Shown one piece after another: positions 1 to 8,913 of a stretch of DNA of 64,000 nucleotides (within the stretch, counting starts at the first letter, position 1; the number at the start of each line of letters is the position of its first letter). The translations under genes were made by a program, and so were the position numbers. The notes beneath the pieces are model-generated. The model saw nothing but the letters and a program-made list of their open reading frames with translations. It ran no database searches and had not been told where the DNA came from. Origin of the DNA: Deltaproteobacteria bacterium. Lineage in GTDB: Bacteria > Lernaellota > Lernaellaia > JACKCT01. The stretch is taken from assembly GCA_027493875.1 (NCBI GenBank), contig JAOSJX010000002.1, positions 136,606-200,605 of the forward strand. The letters run 5' to 3'.

Positions 1-360
1 GTTCACGGAGATCAGCTCTCCGTTTGAGCTCCATGACAAACATGGTTGTTGGACGCCAGCGAATCTTATCCGTCGCTATTCAGATGTCAAAGACCGGCCA
101 TTTGGGTTTGGTTTTGCCGCAATGTGCACCGCGCGGAGGCGTCCGCACCGGTGGAATTTCGAGCATAGCCAAACCCAGGATTTTTGTCAACGCTGCTGGA
201 GGTTTTTGCGAGCCATTTCGGTCGGCGAACCGCGCTCTCACCGTCTCAGCGGGCCGCTTGTTCTAGTAGAAGGGCCTGCCGATGTCAAGCCCTTTTTTTT
301 CACCCGTTTGCGCTGGGTCAATTTTTACTGACGCCGCGTGCGCGAACGCCCCGCCTCCGC
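1..360. other. Left edge, no gene recognised
   Basis: I see no credible coding region here. Short open frames exist in several phases but overlap each other and resemble no family I know. The stretch ends in a T-rich run (about 291-300) and leads into the promoter-like TACAAT before the first gene. It could be the tail of an upstream intergenic region. Confidence 0.4.
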
Positions 361-366
361 TACAAT
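361..366 (+). promoter_or_regulatory. Candidate -10 box (TACAAT), near-leaderless gene
   Basis: TACAAT lies six bases upstream of the ATG at 373, so transcription would begin at or next to the start codon. No good -35 hexamer is visible at the proper distance. The call rests on the analogous placement of better boxes before 6691 and 19277. Confidence 0.3.
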
Positions 367-372
367 AAACGC

Positions 373-721
373 ATGACACAATCCCCAAACGGCATCGACT
401 ACGACCGCTGGATCCACGCGCAAACCCTTGCCCAGAACGCGTGGCGCGCCACCGTCGGCGGCCTCGTCGGCTATCTCCTGGTCGTAGGACTCTTGTTCTT
501 TCCTCTCGCCCCTCCACTCAGCTTCGATCAGGCGATGACCGGCGCCTTGATCGCGCGTATCCCCGCGACGCTCCTCCTGTCCGCCGCCTTCGTCCTCGGC
601 GTTCTCGGTCTTCGCCGCCATCCGGACACGGCCAACGATCGCGATTCCCGCATCAAATGTTTCACCGCCGTCGCCGGCCTCCCCCGTCTTCGTCCTCCTC
701 GTCTGGGTCCTCTGGCCGTAA
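373..721 (+). CDS. Small 4-TM membrane protein, paralogue 1 (frameshifted)
   Basis: A protein of about 116 residues beginning MTQSPNGIDYDRWIHAQ, with about four hydrophobic segments. It is clearly paralogous to the products at 6691-7068 and 7065-7424: all share an N-terminal WIxAxxxA helix, a central FxxGVLxLxxHP motif and a hydrophobic end closing in W-P. In the strict frame the end turns arginine-rich and runs to 738. Shifting one base in the C run near 680 gives a hydrophobic tail ending VLLVWVLWP with a stop at 719-721, as in the paralogues. I therefore treat this as one gene with an indel. Function unknown; it sits alone just upstream of the bicarbonate-uptake operon. Confidence 0.65.
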
Positions 722-734
722 CGAAAACCTGCAC

Positions 735-805
735 GTGACCGTGACCGTGCCCGTGCCCGTGCCCGTGCCCGAAAAAAATTCTCATTCGCAATTCGCACCT
801 CGAAT
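735..805. repeat. Hexanucleotide tandem repeat plus ATTCG-rich tail
   Basis: Directly after the first gene lies a run of GTGACC/GTGCCC hexamers (about 735-771), followed by an A run and then ATTCGCAATTCG-like words. The same two-part pattern (GTGCCC-like words, then ATTCG/ATTC words) recurs at 7430-7485 and 8010-8090, always 3' of a small membrane-protein gene. It is not coding. Confidence 0.7.
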
Positions 806-868
806 TTCGTTCCTCTTCCCGCCGAAAACGGAAAGTGCTAGATACGCGCCCAACAAACTTCGGACGCC

Positions 869-3800
869 ATGACCGACGCACCGTCAAACGAAAGCACCGC
901 TCAGGAATCCGACCCCTCAGACGAATCAATGGGCCGCGACGCGGTTCGCGCACGGCGCGTCGCGCGCGCCATCGAGCACGCCGCGCACTTTCTCCCCGCG
1001 CAAGGCCCGATCTCGATTTTCATCCACCACAACACGCTGCATGCGTTCGAGGGCGCATCGTTCGAGAACGCCGTCGTCGAGGCGGGGGAACTGTTCGGCT
1101 GCGAACCCTATCTCTCCGAGGACCGCTACCGCGCCGAGCATCTCCGCGGCCGCATTCATGAGGCCGACATCCGCGACGCGCTCGAACGCGACCTCGGTCC
1201 GCGCGGATCGGACCGCCTCGGCGGATTGCTCACGCGCTACGAATTGCGTCTTGCCGCGCTTCATTACGGCGTCGCCGCGCCGCCCGCCGCGGAACTCGCC
1301 TGGCTGATCGAGGAAACGTCGCTGCTCCGCCGATTCCGCGACGACGCGCCGCCCGCGGCGCGTTACCGCGTCGTCGAGGGATTTCGCCGCGGGCTGGCCC
1401 GGCGGGACCTTGCGTCCGGCGAACAGGAAGCGGCGCTGCGCGCATTGTGGAACGCGTGCGTCCGCGCCGCCGAAAGCGCGCCGTCAAATGAAACGCCCGG
1501 CCGCGCCGCGTCGAAGGTCCGTCGGGCCGACGCCGACGAACTCGTCCACCCCTTTCTCGTCCGCGTCGTCGCGGCGTTTCTCGATCAGGGAATCGCCTAT
1601 TGGCCGATGCCCGGCCGCGACCGCGGTTTTTATACCGCGGTGAGAGATCTCTACGGCCGGCGGCCGACGCGCCGCGGCGATTGGTTCGATCGGCTGTCGC
1701 TCCTTCTCCATGAGGATCTCGCGGAGCACCGCTCCGCGGCCGGCTCGATCGTTCATTCCTCAATAGTCTCGGCGTCGCGGAATCCGACGAGGAACCGTTC
1801 ATCGTCGAAAGCCTTCTCGCGCTGCGCGGCTGGGCCGGCATGATCCGCCAGGTCGAAACGCGTCCCGATCGCGTCCCGTCGCATGCGCCGCCCGCGCGGC
1901 TGGAAGACTTCCTGGCGATAAGGCTGATCGCGGACCGCGCGGGGTTGGAGCACCTCGGCGCGCGCCGCCGTTTCGGAGCACCCGCGCCCGCCGCGGAGCC
2001 GGACGCCCCCGCCCTCCGGCGCGCCTTTCTCCTGTTTCAGATCGCGCAGCTCGTGGGACGCACGTCGCGCGAAATCGACGCGTTGACCGGCGCGGACGCG
2101 GCGCAAATTCTGGGCGACCTTGACGCCTTCCCCGGGACCGAACGCCGCCGCCTTCTGCACCGGGCCTACGAACGGCGTTATCGCGTCGAAATCCTCGACG
2201 CGCTCGCCGCGCATTCCGAACGGCGCGATGCGCCCGCCGCGGCGAGGCCCGCTTACCAGACCGTGATGTGCATCGACGAACGCGAAGAATCGCTCCGCCG
2301 CCATCTCGAGGAAATCGATCCCGCCGTCGAAACGTTCGGCGCCGCCGGTTTCTTCGGCGTGGCGATGTATTACCGCGGAGCCGCCGACGCGCGGCCCCGC
2401 CCGCTGTGCCCCGTCACGATCCGTCCCGAACACGAAGTGGAGGAACGCGTGATCGCGTCGCGCGAACAAAGAACGCCGGCGCGGCGGCGCGACGCGTGGA
2501 AACGGGTCATCGGCCGCCTGCGCCGAAGCGTCGACGTCGGCAGCCGCGCCGTTCACGCGCGGCGCCGTCCTGTCCGCCCTGCTCGGCGCGTTCGCCGCGT
2601 TTCCGCTGACCGTCCGCGTTCTCTTTCCGCGCACGGCGGCCGCCTTGCGGCGCTACGCGGGACGCGTCATCAAAACGCCGTCCCAAACGCGCCTCACCGT
2701 CGAGCGCGACGCGGACGCCCGCCCCGCGCTCGGCGCGCGAATCGGCTACACCGTGGAGGAGATGGCCGGCATCGTCCGGCGCCCTTCTGCGCGAAATCGG
2801 ACTCGCTCGAAAATTCGCGCGGCTCGTCGTGATCGTCGGCCACGGCTCGTCCAGCCTGAACAATCCGCACGAATCCGCGCACGACTGCGGCGCGTGCGGC
2901 GGAGGACGCGGCGGACCCAACGCGCGCGCCTTCGCGTTCATGGCCAACCATCCCGCCGTCCGCGACGAACTCGCCCGCCGCGGCGTCGCGATTCCGCCGG
3001 ACACGCGCTTCGTCGGCGCGGAGCACAACCAGTTGCAACGACGCCATCCGCTTCTTCGACACGGGCGATCTCCCCGCCGAGGTCGGCGACGACGTGCGCC
3101 GCGCGCGGGCGTCCCTCGAACAGGCCTGCGCGCGCAACGCGCACGAGCGGTGCCGCCGGTTCGAAAACGCCGACCCGGCCTGGACGACGGCCCAGGCCCT
3201 CGAACACGTCGAGGCCCGGACCGAAGACCTCGCGCAGCCACGGCCCGAGTACGGTCACGCCACCAACGCCGTCGCCGTCATCGGACGGCGGTCGCGCACG
3301 CGCGGGCTGTTCCTCGACCGCCGGGCCTTTCTCGTGTCGTGTGACCCGCTTCCGACGGCCCCAAGGGCGAGCTTCTCGAACGCGTGCTCGGCGCCGTCGC
3401 CCCCGTGTGCGCGGGCATCAGCCTCGAATACTACTTCTCGTTCGTCGATCCCGTCGGCTACGGCTGCGGCACCAAATTGCCGCACAACATCTCGGCGATG
3501 CTCGGCGTCATGGACGGACACGCCGGCGACCTCCGCACCGGCTTGCCCTGGCAGATGGTCGAGGTGCATGAACCGATGCGCCTCCTCCTCGTCGTCGAAA
3601 CCGATCCCGCCGTCCTCGCCGCCGTGCTCAAAAGGCTTCCCGCGATCGACCGCCTGGTCCGCAACGGCTGGATCGTTCTCGCCACCTTGTCGCCGCAAAC
3701 GCCGGCGATCCACGTGTTCGACGCGCGCCGCGGCGAATTCCTCCGTCACAAACCCGAGTCCGGCGAACTCGCCGTCGTCGAATCGTCCGCCCGGTGGTAC

Positions 3801-3870
3801 GCGGGCCGCCCGCGATCACTTGTGCTGCGCCGCCGTGCGCCCTCCCCAAACCGCCGGAGGGGCCGCGTGA
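869..3870 (+). CDS. dabA: DabA-like inorganic carbon transporter subunit (multiple frameshifts)
   Basis: About 1000 residues of the UPF0753/DUF2309 family, whose characterised members (DabA, MpsB) couple membrane ion flow through a NuoL-like partner to CO2 hydration/bicarbonate accumulation at the inner face of the membrane. The opening region with [16 protein letters not shown] is diagnostic. The predicted zinc-site residues are visible as the Cys and Asp of MCIDERE (near 2270), the His of VGHGSSS (2841) and the Cys of HDCGACGGG (about 2886-2895), as in beta-carbonic-anhydrase-like DabA. The reading frame changes about six times (near 1750, 2530, 2780, 3040, 3350, 3800) while the family signal continues, so indel errors are likely. 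The stop TGA at 3868-3870 overlaps the GTG start of dabB (GTGA). Function is inferred from family and operon. Confidence 0.85.
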
Positions 3871-5210
3871 CGCCGCTCGGAACGATTGAAGGGCTCGCGC
3901 TCGCCGCCGTCGCCGCACCCGCATTGCTGTTTTCTCGCGCTCGGCGCCGCCGCGCTCTTCCGCGTCGCTCTTTCGGAAGAAGCGGTCGGACGCATGACGC
4001 GCGTCGCGTTTCTCGCGTCGTTCCTGTGCTACGCCGCCGCCGCCGCGGCGATGGTCTCCTCCGGACGCCACGTCGTCGTCATCCACGCCGGCGACTGGTT
4101 CAGCCTGCCCGGTTATCGCTTCGCCGTGGATTTGCTCCTCGACCGCCTCGCGGTTCCCTTCGCGCTTTTCAGCACCGCCCTGACCGGCGTCGTCGGTGCG
4201 TTCGCGCGGCGGTACGTGCACCGCGAATCCGGCTTCAACCGCTTCTTCACGCTCCTCGCCCTGTTCGCGACGGGAATGAACCTCATCGTTCTCGCCGGCT
4301 CCATCGAACTCGCCTTCGCCGGGTGGGAACTCGTCGGCCTCAGCTCCGCGCTGCTCATCGCGTTCTTCCACGAACGGCGCGCCGCGGTGGAAAACGGATT
4401 CCGCGCCCTCGTCGTGTACCGCGTCTGCGACGCCGGATTTCTCGTCGCCGCCGTGCTTCTCCGCCATTGGGCCGGATCGGGCGAATACGCCGACCTGTTC
4501 GGGCACGGCCGGGGGCGCCGCGCCGCTCGCGGCCAGCGCGCCGCCGCGATCATGGCGCCGCGATCATGGCTGGGGGTGGCCGGGGAAAGGGGAGGAGGGC
4601 CCCCTTTTCCGGGGGGGCCCCCGGGCGGGGGGAAGGACCCCCCCGGCCCGAGGGATTTTTTAGGGCCCCCTCCCTCCCCGCCGGTGTGTATCTGCTGCTC
4701 CGCTTCGCGCCGCTGCTCGCCGAAACGCACGCCGCGGCCGCCCTGCTGATCGCCGTCGCGCTGCTCACGTCGATCGTGGCCACGTCCATCGGGCGCGCGC
4801 AAACCGACATCAAGTCCGCCCTCGCCTTCGCCACGCTCACGCAGGTCAGCCTCATCCTCGTCGAAGTCGGTCTCGGCCTGTATTGGCTCGCCATCGCGCA
4901 TACGGTCGGCCACGCCTGCGTGCGGTCGCTGCAATTTCTGCGCGCGCCCACCCTGCTGCACGATTTTCACAACGTGGAGAACGCCGTCGGCGGTCATCTC
5001 GCGCATACCGGCGTTCACTACGAGCGCGCCCTGCGTCCCGCCGTTCAGGGAACCCTCTACCGGTTCGCCCTCGAAAGAGCGCATCTCGATGCGTTGCTGG
5101 ATCGGATCGTCGTGAGGCCGTTCCTGGATCTCTTTCGCGCGGCGGACCGCTTTGAAACCCGCTTGGCCGAACGCATCGAAGGGGCGCGGCCGGAAGGGCC
5201 CGGCGCATGA
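3867..5210 (+). CDS. dabB: DabB-like, NuoL/MrpA-type ion-conducting subunit (damaged)
   Basis: A polytopic protein of about 447 residues related to complex I antiporter-like subunit NuoL, the usual membrane partner of DabA. It begins with GTG overlapping the dabA stop. Recognisable parts are the hydrophobic helix with GMNLIVLAGSIELAFAGWEL (about 4280-4335) and, later, SIGRAQTDIKSALAFATLTQ (about 4790-4850), a typical NuoL/MrpD motif. There is a frame change near 3930 and a badly corrupted stretch at about 4550-4685, listed separately, exactly where the family has its most conserved segment (FSGWLPRAMEGPTP-like). The stop overlaps the next ATG (ATGA at 5207). I expect an intact gene in the organism. 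Confidence 0.8.
   Translation: MTPLGTIEGLALAAVAAPALLFSRARRRRALPRRSFGRSGRTHDARRVSRVVPVLRRRRRGDGLLRTPRRRHPRRRLVQPARLSLRRGFAPRPPRGSLRAFQHRPDRRRRCVRAAVRAPRIRLQPLLHAPRPVRDGNEPHRSRRLHRTRLRRVGTRRPQLRAAHRVLPRTARRGGKRIPRPRRVPRLRRRISRRRRASPPLGRIGRIRRPVRARPGAPRRSRPARRRDHGAAIMAGGGRGKGRRAPFSGGAPGRGEGPPRPEGFFRAPSLPAGVYLLLRFAPLLAETHAAAALLIAVALLTSIVATSIGRAQTDIKSALAFATLTQVSLILVEVGLGLYWLAIAHTVGHACVRSLQFLRAPTLLHDFHNVENAVGGHLAHTGVHYERALRPAVQGTLYRFALERAHLDALLDRIVVRPFLDLFRAADRFETRLAERIEGARPEGPGA
4550..4685. other. Corrupted, homopolymer-rich sequence inside dabB
   Basis: The sequence degenerates into runs of G and C (for example seven or more G then C) and repeats the word GCGATCATGGC. Translated, it still echoes the expected NuoL segment: APFSGGAPGRGEGPPRP reads like PFSGWLPRAMEGPTP with bases replaced by their neighbours, and PAGVYLLLRF then resumes cleanly. 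This looks like low-quality consensus at a structured GC-rich site, not biology. Confidence 0.75.
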
Positions 5211-6640
5211 CGTTCGCCGTTCCCTGGGTTGCGATCATGATCCTGGGACCGGCCGCCGGGGCGCTGGCCGCGCGGTGGCGGCCCGCGGTCGGGCGCCGGG
5301 CCGCTCTCGCCGCGAGCGGTCTGTTTCTCGCCGCGTCCGCCGGAGCGGCGGTCGAGTTCGGGGTCCGCGGCGCGCGCGTCGATCCGCTCGATCCCGGCCG
5401 CTGGCTCGGGTCGCCGTGGTTCGCCGTGGACGATGGAAACGCCGCGCTGCTCGTGTTTCTCGCCGCCGTCATGCTCTTCATCGCGGTCGTCGCGCCGATG
5501 CGGAAATGGAAGCCGGGGAGCGCCGAGAGAATGCTGCTGTCCGGATCGATCCTCGCGGGCGGCTTTGCGTCCGCGACGGACATCGGACTTCTGGTGTTCT
5601 GGATCCTGTCGCCCTGGCCGCTCGGCCGGGAACTGGCGGCGTTTGACGGAAAAGAAGGATGCCGCCGGAGCTTTCGCGTCACGTGCGCCGTCGGTTCCGT
5701 GTTGCTCGCGGCGGGCATCGTCGCGCTGCGCCTGTCCGCGGCGAACGCGGGATTACGGACGCTCGGCGCCGCGCTGGTGCTTTGCGCCGCGTTGCTGCGC
5801 CAGGGCGTCGTTCCCTTCCAATCGTGGCTGCCGCATTTCTTTTCGCGGGCGCCGCTGCCGGCGATGCTTGTGCTGGCGGTGCCGCAGTGGGGAACCTGGG
5901 CCGCCCTCCGGCTCGCCGTGCCCGCCGCGCCGGACGTATTGCTCGCCATCCTCGCGGCGTTGACCGCCGTCACCGCCGTGTACGGCGCCGGACTCGCCCT
6001 CGTGCAGAGCGACGCGCGACGCGCCTTCGGATGGCTCTTCGCGAGCGAAACCGCGATCGTGCTCTCGTCGCTTTCCGGAACGACGGAAACGGGGCTCGCC
6101 GGCGGCCTCCTGCTGTGGTTGTCGAGCGGCCTGTCGCTGGCGGGACTCGGCATGACGCTCGCCGCGTTGGAAGCGCGCCGCGGTCCGCTGCGCCTCGACG
6201 AATACGGCGGCGGTTATGAGAGCAAGCCGCGCCTCGCCTACGGATTTTTGTTGTTGGGTCTTTGTTCCGTGGGTTTTCCGGGCACCCTCGGATTCGTCGG
6301 CGCGGAATTGTTGATCGACGGAAGCGTCGCCGCGCGGCCCGAACTGGCCGTCGCCATCGTCGTCGCCACCGTTCTGAACGGTCTCGCCGTCGTCAACATG
6401 TACTTCCGCCTCTTCTGCGGCCGGCGCCGGCCCGTCAATACGCGCCTCGCGCTCCGTCCGCGCGAACACATCGGTTTCATGGCGCTCGTCGTCATCCTCG
6501 CGCTGCTCGGCCTCTGGCCGCGGGGCCTGCTCGATACGCGCGTCCGCGCCGCGCAAAAGCGCCGCCGCCCCGCCCTCCGTCTCGGATCTCGGCGGCGGCT
6601 GATCATTTCCACGACGACGCCTGAAATTCCCCATTCGTAA
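5207..6640 (+). CDS. Second antiporter-like membrane subunit of the Dab operon (NuoM/NuoN-like)
   Basis: A 477-residue, strongly hydrophobic protein with a dozen or more predicted helices. The segment RQGVVPFQSWLPHFFS at about residues 200-215 is the NuoL/M/N signature (usually K-x-x-x-P-F-x-x-W-L-P-x-A). The usual lysine is replaced by Arg, and I do not see the helix-5 glutamate normally found in the proton channel (the helix reads GLLVFWILSPWPL). It may therefore be a structural or altered-coupling subunit. The ATG at 5207 overlaps the dabB stop, so it is translationally coupled to the carbon-uptake genes. The last 20 or so residues run into an ATTCG-rich intergenic repeat and may not be native. 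No frameshift seen. Confidence 0.75.
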   Translation: MTFAVPWVAIMILGPAAGALAARWRPAVGRRAALAASGLFLAASAGAAVEFGVRGARVDPLDPGRWLGSPWFAVDDGNAALLVFLAAVMLFIAVVAPMRKWKPGSAERMLLSGSILAGGFASATDIGLLVFWILSPWPLGRELAAFDGKEGCRRSFRVTCAVGSVLLAAGIVALRLSAANAGLRTLGAALVLCAALLRQGVVPFQSWLPHFFSRAPLPAMLVLAVPQWGTWAALRLAVPAAPDVLLAILAALTAVTAVYGAGLALVQSDARRAFGWLFASETAIVLSSLSGTTETGLAGGLLLWLSSGLSLAGLGMTLAALEARRGPLRLDEYGGGYESKPRLAYGFLLLGLCSVGFPGTLGFVGAELLIDGSVAARPELAVAIVVATVLNGLAVVNMYFRLFCGRRRPVNTRLALRPREHIGFMALVVILALLGLWPRGLLDTRVRAAQKRRRPALRLGSRRRLIISTTTPEIPHS

Positions 6641-6650
6641 TCAATTCGAA

Positions 6651-6680
6651 TTGCCTCACACGAGCCCTTTCGCCGATAAT
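6651..6680 (+). promoter_or_regulatory. Promoter TTGCCT-N18-GATAAT
   Basis: TTGCCT at 6651-6656 and GATAAT at 6675-6680 are separated by 18 bases. The expected transcription start (about 6687-6690) is within a few bases of the ATG at 6691, so the transcript would be leaderless or nearly so. No Shine-Dalgarno sequence fits between them. Confidence 0.5.
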
Positions 6681-6690
6681 AAAGAAACAC

Positions 6691-7068
6691 ATGGCGATCC
6701 CGCCGCCAAAAGACATTGACTACGATGAATGGATCAAGGCCCAGACGCTCGCCGAGAACGCCTGGCGCGCGACGATTCCCGGGATGCTTGTCCTTCTGGT
6801 CGGACAACTATGGCTGATCCGCAGCCTCATTCTCCACTTCCCCGTCATATCGGCGATCGCGTCAGGTATTCGGACAATCAGCGGCATTTTCTTTGCCATC
6901 GGATTTTGTTTCGGCGTATTGGCGCTGATATATCATCCGGACCGATCCAACGATCGGCTTTATGTCCTCAAAGCGGTCGTCGCGATAGCCGCTCTTCCGG
7001 TTCTGATTGTTGTGATGTGGATCGTGTGGCCTCTTATCATCGCAAACGTTGGGGGGACGGCGCCATGA
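6691..7068 (+). CDS. Small 4-TM membrane protein, paralogue 2
   Basis: A 125-residue membrane protein starting MAIPPPKDIDYDEWIKAQ. It shares with the gene at 373-721 the motif DYDxWIxAQTLAxNAWRAT and the later GVLALIYHPDRSNDR, then a hydrophobic helix ending VWPLII. Four transmembrane helices are likely, with the conserved His-Pro-Asp loop between helices 3 and 4. The stop overlaps the next start (ATGA, 7065-7068), so the two are co-translated. The family is unknown to me. Its members frame the dab operon and precede the pilin-like array, which hints at, but does not prove, a shared role in the envelope. Confidence 0.75.
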   Translation: MAIPPPKDIDYDEWIKAQTLAENAWRATIPGMLVLLVGQLWLIRSLILHFPVISAIASGIRTISGIFFAIGFCFGVLALIYHPDRSNDRLYVLKAVVAIAALPVLIVVMWIVWPLIIANVGGTAP

Positions 7069-7424
7069 AATCCATCGAAGCGCCACACTTGATGGACCCG
7101 GCCTGGATCAAGGCCGAGAAATTCGCCGCCCTGGCATTAAAAGGAACAGCCTGGGGGATCGCCCTGTCGGTTGCTTTTACGATTATTGCGGGCTCGGGGG
7201 CGAATCATCCGGTATGGCGTGCGGTCGATCCGGACGGAGGGATGTGGCGGTGGTCAATCGCTCTGGGGCTCGGAGCTCCCTACGCGTTTGCCTTTGTTTG
7301 CGGCGTCCTCGCATTACGCACGCACCCGTATCGAGACGAAGATCCGGCGTCTGTTTTTAATGCCTGCGCCGGCGTCGCCGGCTTCGTCCTCTATTCGGTT
7401 CTTGCTTGGCTTATGTGGCCCTAA
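7065..7424 (+). CDS. Small 4-TM membrane protein, paralogue 3
   Basis: A 119-residue protein beginning MKSIEAPHLMDPAWIKAEKF. It has the same plan as paralogues 1 and 2: an N-terminal WIKAExxAxxA helix, about four hydrophobic segments, FVCGVLALRTHPYRDEDP in the middle and an end reading VLAWLMWP. It is more diverged than the other two are from each other. The ATG overlaps the preceding stop by four bases. No enzyme motif is visible; the role is unknown. Confidence 0.75.
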   Translation: MKSIEAPHLMDPAWIKAEKFAALALKGTAWGIALSVAFTIIAGSGANHPVWRAVDPDGGMWRWSIALGLGAPYAFAFVCGVLALRTHPYRDEDPASVFNACAGVAGFVLYSVLAWLMWP

Positions 7425-7429
7425 CCTGA

Positions 7430-7485
7430 ACGTGCCCGCGCCCGAATCTTTCCATTCGCCATTCGTCATTCGTCATTCGAAATAA
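7430..7485. repeat. Degenerate ATTCG/GTCATTCG repeat
   Basis: Immediately after the stop of paralogue 3 lie CGTGCCCGCGCCCG and then CATTCGCCATTCGTCATTCGT-type words. It is the second copy of the two-part pattern also seen at 735-805 and 8010-8090. Confidence 0.65.
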
Positions 7486-7567
7486 TTTTGTCTTTTCCAC
7501 GCGCGACGCCGGTGATAGCGTAAGGATACCGATCGGCTCCCCAACTCGGAACGCCGGAGGACGCACG

Positions 7568-7909
7568 ATGCGACGTCTATGGGGCCCCTTCTTGGTTGCC
7601 GCGATCGTCCTGCTGATGCTGTACTTTGGGGTCGTGAAAGACCAAGCCGGTAAAATTCGTGAAAACCTTCCGATCATCGGCGCCCAAAGCGCGGCGAGCG
7701 CCGGCCGCGCCGCAGCCCAGGCGCAGCAAATGCACAAATCGGAACACGGAGAATACGCCGCCTCGCTCTCGGATCTTCTACAATACAATTCAACGATCAC
7801 CGACGACCCCCTCGTCACCTTCGTCTTTTCCGGGGTCGGCCCGGATACGTTTACAATCACGATGCGCCACGCAAGAGCCGCGGACTTCTCAATGGCCTTC
7901 ACGGACTGA
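7568..7909 (+). CDS. Pilin-like membrane protein, array member 1
   Basis: A 113-residue protein with a GGAGG ribosome site 9 bases before the ATG. One N-terminal hydrophobic segment (about residues 5-24) is followed by an Ala/Gln-rich helix and a small C-terminal domain containing SLSDLLQYNSTITDDPLVTF. That domain resembles the globular part of type IV pilins or pseudopilins (N-terminal helix, then a D-loop with TDDPxVTF and GYTFTT strands), but there is no FTLIE prepilin cleavage signature. It is the first of six tandem paralogues and the most diverged in the final strands (DTFTITMRHAR instead of GYTFTTxHxKG). Function unknown. Confidence 0.7.
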   Translation: MRRLWGPFLVAAIVLLMLYFGVVKDQAGKIRENLPIIGAQSAASAGRAAAQAQQMHKSEHGEYAASLSDLLQYNSTITDDPLVTFVFSGVGPDTFTITMRHARAADFSMAFTD

Positions 7910-7939
7910 CGCATTAAACGGCCGATGGGGGTCCCCGTC

Positions 7940-8090
7940 GTCGCCGCGACCGGTCCCCACGCCGACTCGTCTCGACGAAGCCTCGCGAAGTCGGAAGCTT
8001 CGCGAAGGCGGGTGACCCTGACCGTGCCCGTGACCGTGGCCGTACCCGAACTTCCACATTCTACATTTACAACTTACCCATTCACAATTC
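7940..8090. repeat. Dispersed repeats, including a GCTTCGCGAAG palindrome unit
   Basis: This spacer holds CCCACGCCG, then GCTTCGCGAAGGCGGGTG (about 8000-8017), then GTGACC/GTGCCC-like hexamers and AT-rich words. The block GCTTCGCGAAGGCGGGTG recurs at about 11720-11737, also near CCCACGCCG. I see no gene. Confidence 0.6.
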
Positions 8091-8093
8091 TCC

Positions 8094-8122
8094 TTGCCCG
8101 CCGCCCACGCATCACCGATAAT
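8094..8122 (+). promoter_or_regulatory. Promoter TTGCCC-N17-GATAAT
   Basis: TTGCCC at 8094-8099 and GATAAT at 8117-8122 have an ideal 17-base spacer. The start at about 8129 would give a leader of about 30 bases to the ATG at 8158, which is preceded by GGGAGCG. Confidence 0.5.
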
Positions 8123-8157
8123 GAAATCAACCGTGGACCGACGGGTCGGGAGCGTCC

Positions 8158-8842
8158 ATGGACAGAGACGAATCAACGATACCCGAAACGCCCAAACCCG
8201 CACGCACTTACGCGGACGTCGCCGGAGTATGGACACTCTACCGAAGAAAAAGAGCCGGGGTCGTTAACTGGCCGTTACTAATCGCGTTGGTTGGCACAAC
8301 GCTCGGCGCACTTTTTATACGTCCCCGGAGTGATCGGATCGGCGCCGACCTGGCGGCGTTGTGGCAACGGAATGTTTGAAGCCGAACTCGCCAAAATGTA
8401 TGGCTTCTGCCTTCTCGTTGCGGCATTCATCGCCGGGGTAACTATCCTCAAACGCGCCGCCGACTGGGGAGCGAAAAAACGAGCGATGCTCGTTGGGGTG
8501 ATGGCCGTCGTGGCGCTGCCGGGCCTCGGCTGGTTTTCCCATGATTACACGAAAAACCACCGATACGATGGATACGAACAGTACATCGAAGTGATCGGTC
8601 ATGACGCGATATTAGCGCAGGAAGCCTCGCGCCGCGACGAAGGAACGCGCACTTACGCCGGATCGCTCGAAGATCTCCTTGCCTTCGATATGGGCCTGAC
8701 GGATGATCCGCTCATCACATTCGTATTCGGTAGCGCCAATGCGAACGGCTACACGTTCACCGTACGCTTCGCCAAAGCCCCGGAGAACGTCGCGCTCACG
8801 TTCACGGAAAAACAAGGCCATGAATATTTCAAAACGAAATAG
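8158..8842 (+). CDS. Pilin-like membrane protein, array member 2 (frameshifted)
   Basis: About 228 residues if read through a one-base shift near 8370. The first part has one hydrophobic helix (WPLLIALVGTTLGALFI). After the shift come two more helices and a soluble C-terminal domain with TYAGSLEDLLAFDMGLTDDP and then GYTFTV. The in-frame alternative is two overlapping genes (stop at 8377-8379, ATG at 8372). I prefer a single gene because member 6 has the same three-to-four-helix N-terminus joined to the same C-terminal domain. It is in the same orientation as, and probably co-transcribed with, member 3 (71 bases downstream). Function unknown. Confidence 0.6.
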
Positions 8843-8913
8843 AGAAACGGCAAGAGGCCGCGCAAAAATATCGAGAAGACGAAACGCTCCCTTTCGAGGA
8901 ATGAATAGCCACA

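Noticed and set aside
735-771. Direct repeats that might suggest a CRISPR array
   Set aside because: Units are six bases with no unique spacers; the same holds for the other short repeats (11078, 28370, 50767).
8370-8380. TGA at 8377 read as selenocysteine or programmed frameshift
   Set aside because: No SECIS-like hairpin or slippery-site context. Indels are common everywhere here, so an error is simpler.
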